A stretch of 64,000 nt of DNA, taken from NCBI RefSeq assembly GCF_030463565.1, contig NC_134660.1, positions 1,104,001 to 1,168,000 of the forward strand. Direction: 5' to 3'. The stretch is from Pelecanus crispus (Eukaryota > Chordata > Aves > Pelecaniformes > Pelecanidae). Below, piece after piece: positions 60,713 to 64,000 of the stretch (positions within the stretch are counted from its first letter, which is position 1; each line of letters starts with the position of its first letter). Below the pieces are notes generated by a model. The model was given only the letters and a program-made list of their open reading frames with translations. It made no database searches and was not told where the DNA came from. Both the position numbers and the translations under genes were made by a program.

Positions 60713-63559
60713 GGGGGCTGCTGCCCGCGCTCCCCTCGCCGCCGCCCCGGCCGCCCCTGGGTCCCTCCCGGCGGGGCTGGCGCTGGAGGCGTCCAAAGCA
60801 AATATATTCGCAAAAAGGGTCTCAGATTTACCTCCGGACTTCAGCGGGGAAGGCAGGAGAGCGTCTGTTAAACAGCTACACTAATAAGCCAACATTTAAA
60901 TTTTTTTTTTCATTCAATTTTTTTTTTTCTTAAAGCTATTGAACTGGGAATAGAAACCGCCTCCGTGCTAAACATTCACCGCCCCGAGATTTAGTGCGGT
61001 TTGAGACCTCTGCTCGTATTTACATGTATTATAGGTGGCAAATCAATTAGACCGCGGGCCTGACCCTCCGGAAGATGAAAACTATGACAGGCGTTGGGGC
61101 TTTTTTCACGCTGGCAACCAAGTTTTCCTCTCTTCTGTTCCTCCCCCAAATGCCCATCCATAGGGTCATCCTTCTTCTAAGAGGCAAGACGTATTATTTT
61201 TTATCTATAGCGCGTCTAAAATGTCAGCAATAAGCAATTAGCAAGCGGCCAGCTTCAATTAGTGCGTTTTAATTTTCTTTTAAAATGTCGACTGCCAAAC
61301 TACGTTACAAGCCCGCTTTAGCCACAAAGGTGCTCGGATAAGCGGTATTCTACCACCGTAAAGCTCGGGGGAGAGGGATTTTTTTTTTTTTTTTTCCCAA
61401 AACTATTTCGAGGGATTTATTTGCAGAGCAATCACGAGAAGTGAGAGAAAGCATCAGAGCAAACATTTTCAGCAGATGTACTCACGCATTGAATTATCAG
61501 GACATCCCATGTCTTAGCCCCAAATTTGCATGCGGAGCTGATCATGCCAGATAATCGCTGGTTTTGCAGAGCTACAAATATTGCGTAACTCTCTAATCAA
61601 ATGTATGAGCTGTTCGGCTCCTGCAAAGCAGTTAACTTCAGGCTCTCATCCGATTTTTTTTTTTCCTCCCCTCTCTTTCTTTCTCTAGTCACCGTTCCCT
61701 TTCAATCTCACTTTTTTTTTTTTTTTTTAAACTTGCATACCAATAAAGCAGATCTACGTAAGTTTGGGTCCATTCCATACACAAAGGGAAACTCTGCAAG
61801 AACAAGTATAAGAGATATCAGTCAGAGAGGGGGTGGAGGATGGAAAACGACTTCCTTTGCATGTTATTTCCTTGAATTATAAGGATTACGTTTCAGTCGA
61901 AATGTTCATTGCAGCCGTGGCATGAAACAATCTTGGCTTCGCTGCTGTAAACACGATGTTTAAAATAAATTAGCTCGTAATAAGATACCAGATTCGTAGA
62001 TACTTAAAGCTCCGTCAGAGAGAGCCGCATTGGCAGCTCCGCAGCCACCATGTAATATATGTAATTCTAGATTTGTAGCGCCCACATTCACAGATTCAAG
62101 TACAGGGAGTGTGCATTGCAAGGCGTGTCATTTCGCTGCATATAAGCCCCGACAGACAGATGGCTACAAATTCGGACAGGAAACAAATCCTTGATAAAAC
62201 GCGAATGATCGGGGGACAGTCCTGGCTTGAATTTAGTTGTTGGTTGGGTTTTTTTTTTTTTTTCCCCCGTGAGATCGCTCTGATTTTCCCATTGGAAAGA
62301 AGGGAAGGCGGCGGTCGGAGATCCAACTCTACCTTGAGCAAACAGGGCTCTGAGGGGGGATGCACCAGGTAGAGCAGAGCGCATCTCTGGCGAGGAAACC
62401 CGGGCAAAACCGAGAGAGGCAAAGCCCAGAGCCAAGGGCAGCTTTTAGGGTGACCGGGAATTGCTTGAGACTTTCGGAGTTATCCCTTCCAGCCTTTTAA
62501 CTTTGCAAAAATAGGTATTTTGCAGCGGGGACTGGCTCAAGGCGGGGGGTGGGGGTGTGGGATGCAAACCAGCGGGGTCTCTGCGCACCTCCAAGGCTGC
62601 AGCCCCATCGCAACGCCAGCTTTCCTCTCCTTAAAAAAAAAAAACAACACAACATCTGGATCCGTAACAATCAATAAACTCGGCTTTTGACCGTAACCTA
62701 AGGCTTCCTTTTGGCCATAAAAGGTCGGGCATAGATTTGGTATTAACAAAAAAACGCAAGAGGGCACAATGCGGTACCGGACTCCGGAGGAGATCGGGAT
62801 TTAGCAAGGGATAAAGGAAATAACTTCGATTTTCCATTTATCTCCCGAATACGGAGCTTTTGCAGGGGAAAAGGAAAAGAAAAAAAAAAAAAAAAAGAAA
62901 GGAAAAAGATGCAATATGTGAAAAGCGAAGGTTTGGTTCAAGCGAGCGCGGCTTTTTCTGAACAGGGAATGCTAATCTATGGTAATTAGATAATCATGAA
63001 CCGAAATAAGTTGTCAAAACCGATTTCTTCTGCTATAGCAAATCTAAGTTAATCAAGGCGGCGGGATCTCCTGCTTGCAAACTTCACACACACCCACACA
63101 AAACTTTTTTTTTTTCTTTTTTCTTTTTTTTTTTTTTTTTTTCTTTCACTGTAGCGAAGTGCCCAGACATTTCAGGACGATTTGCAAACACCAGGGGTTA
63201 AAGTTTTCCGAATGCGAGTAATTAACTTCCCCCCCCCCCCCCCCACTTGCAGCGGGTGTTTGTATACGTTCCGTGTGTGTAAGTGCATATAGGCGCGCAC
63301 ACGGCCGCCCGCGCAGACGGGCTCCGCACACCCCCGCGCTGAGCGCCGGGGGAGGGGGGGGACGGGGCCGCGTTTATTTATTTATGAAGCCGCGAGCGCG
63401 CCGGGAATGTTTCTTTCGGCAGATATTATATATTTGGTTAAGGGGGTGCGTTTCTGTTGTTTAAAAGGGAGGGAAAAGGGGGTGGATGGTTTGTTCTTGG
63501 GGTCCCTGGTGCAATCTCAGCTCCTCATGGGTGCTATTTTGCAACCTCAGGCGCCTGCT

Positions 63560-63684
63560 ATTGGTCAGCCCATGATCAGATGGTTGTATTTCCTTGTGTC
63601 CCTCGCTGGCACCACGCCATCTCCCTTCAGCTAAAACCCAATCTCCGATATACTACTAATAGCTAAACCACTTGGACTATAAAA
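63560..63684 (+). promoter_or_regulatory. HOXB6 proximal promoter: inverted CCAAT and TATA box
   Basis: ATTGG (63560-63564) and TATAAAA (63678-63684) precede the HOXB6 ATG by 165 and 45 bp or more. The TATA box would set a start near 63710 and a leader of about 20 nt, which is unusually short, so upstream starts may also be used. Confidence 0.5.
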
Positions 63685-63728
63685 CACAACAAATCATAAA
63701 GCCGGGAAAGGACGGCAGGCTCCTTCCA

Positions 63729-64000
63729 ATGAGTTCTTATTTTGTCAACTCGACCTTCCCGGTGAGTCTGGCGGCGGGGCAGGAGCCCTTCCTGGGACAG
63801 ATCCCGCTATATCCCTCGGGCTATGCGGATCCTTTGAGGCACTACCCCTCCACCTATGGAGCCACGGGCGTCCAGGAGAAGGGCTATACCTCCTCTCCTT
63901 ACTACCAGCAAAGCAACGGAGCCTACAGCCGCAGCTCCGCCTGTGACTATGGGGCCGGCGGGTTTTTCCGGGAGAAGGACCCAGCCTGCGCCCCCCCCAC
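63729..64000 (+). CDS. HOXB6: HOXB6 exon 1 (partial, runs off window)
   Basis: The first 90 codons of HOXB6, an Antennapedia-class homeodomain transcription factor. The protein starts [20 protein letters not shown], then GYADPLRHYPSTYGATG and SPYYQQSNGAYSRSSACDYG, closely following the Hox6 N-terminus. The sequence stops inside exon 1 before the YPWM hexapeptide and homeodomain, which must lie beyond the window. The start context is weak (C at -3). The gene lies about 10 kb after HOXB7. Confidence 0.96.
   Translation, partial: MSSYFVNSTFPVSLAAGQEPFLGQIPLYPSGYADPLRHYPSTYGATGVQEKGYTSSPYYQQSNGAYSRSSACDYGAGGFFREKDPACAPP

Larger units (their letters stand above)
54316..63500. other. HOXB7-HOXB6 intergenic region
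   Basis: No coding exon or RNA gene was recognised in 9.2 kb. It includes CpG-rich blocks (about 55430-55740, 58390-59250 and 60360-60830), a purine-rich tract (56885-57210), two short tandem duplications, a YY1-type site at 56100, a CTCF-like site at 58645 and AT-rich stretches with TAAT/TTTAT cores (about 60900-62060). Distal HOXB6 noncoding exons or antisense RNAs could lie here but cannot be called. Confidence 0.5.

Overview
This is an avian posterior HOXB cluster segment, read 5'->3' in the direction of Hox transcription. Bird origin rests on a CR1 retrotransposon 3' end with three ATTCTATG octamers at 47-332. Locus identity rests on four two-exon or partial homeobox genes in the order HOXB9, HOXB8, HOXB7, HOXB6, all on +, plus miR-196 upstream of HOXB9. 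I cannot tell the species or order from the sequence.

Layout. 1-24375 is gene-free 5' flank toward the distant HOXB13. It holds the young CR1, an ancient CR1-like fragment (about 9308-9640), two possible MIR-type SINE relics (about 8366-8436 and 12471-12590), several CpG-rich blocks and a nuclear-receptor half-site cluster at 13031-13052. Beyond about 12.6 kb I recognise no transposon, as is usual for Hox clusters. The pre-miR-196 hairpin lies at 24376-24445. HOXB9 coding exons are 32228-32735 and 36791-37026; their 4.06 kb intron carries an 18-bp minisatellite. HOXB8 exons are 45977-46397 and 47284-47591, HOXB7 exons are 50022-50421 and 53267-53520, and HOXB6 exon 1 starts at 63729 and runs off the window end.

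How it works together. The four proteins are sequence-specific transcription factors that assign thoracic and trunk positional identity under collinear control. HOXB8, HOXB7 and the visible part of HOXB6 belong to the Antennapedia-like central classes; the YPWM-type hexapeptide (PBX contact) is visible in HOXB8 and HOXB7. HOXB9 is Abd-B-like, with only a conserved tryptophan before its homeodomain. miR-196, encoded 7.8 kb upstream of HOXB9, has a near-perfect target in the HOXB8 3'UTR (48079-48100) and seed sites in the HOXB7 and HOXB9 3'UTRs, so this window holds both the miRNA and its neighbouring targets. Two CTCF-like motifs in convergent orientation (41866 on + and 58645 on -) bracket HOXB8-HOXB7.

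No unknown protein system was found. The least ordinary features are the HOXB9 intron minisatellite, whose 18-bp period keeps several frames open, a short overlapping upstream ORF at the HOXB9 start, the nuclear-receptor element cluster and the CTCF-like pair. Motif calls were made by eye, without conservation or expression data.
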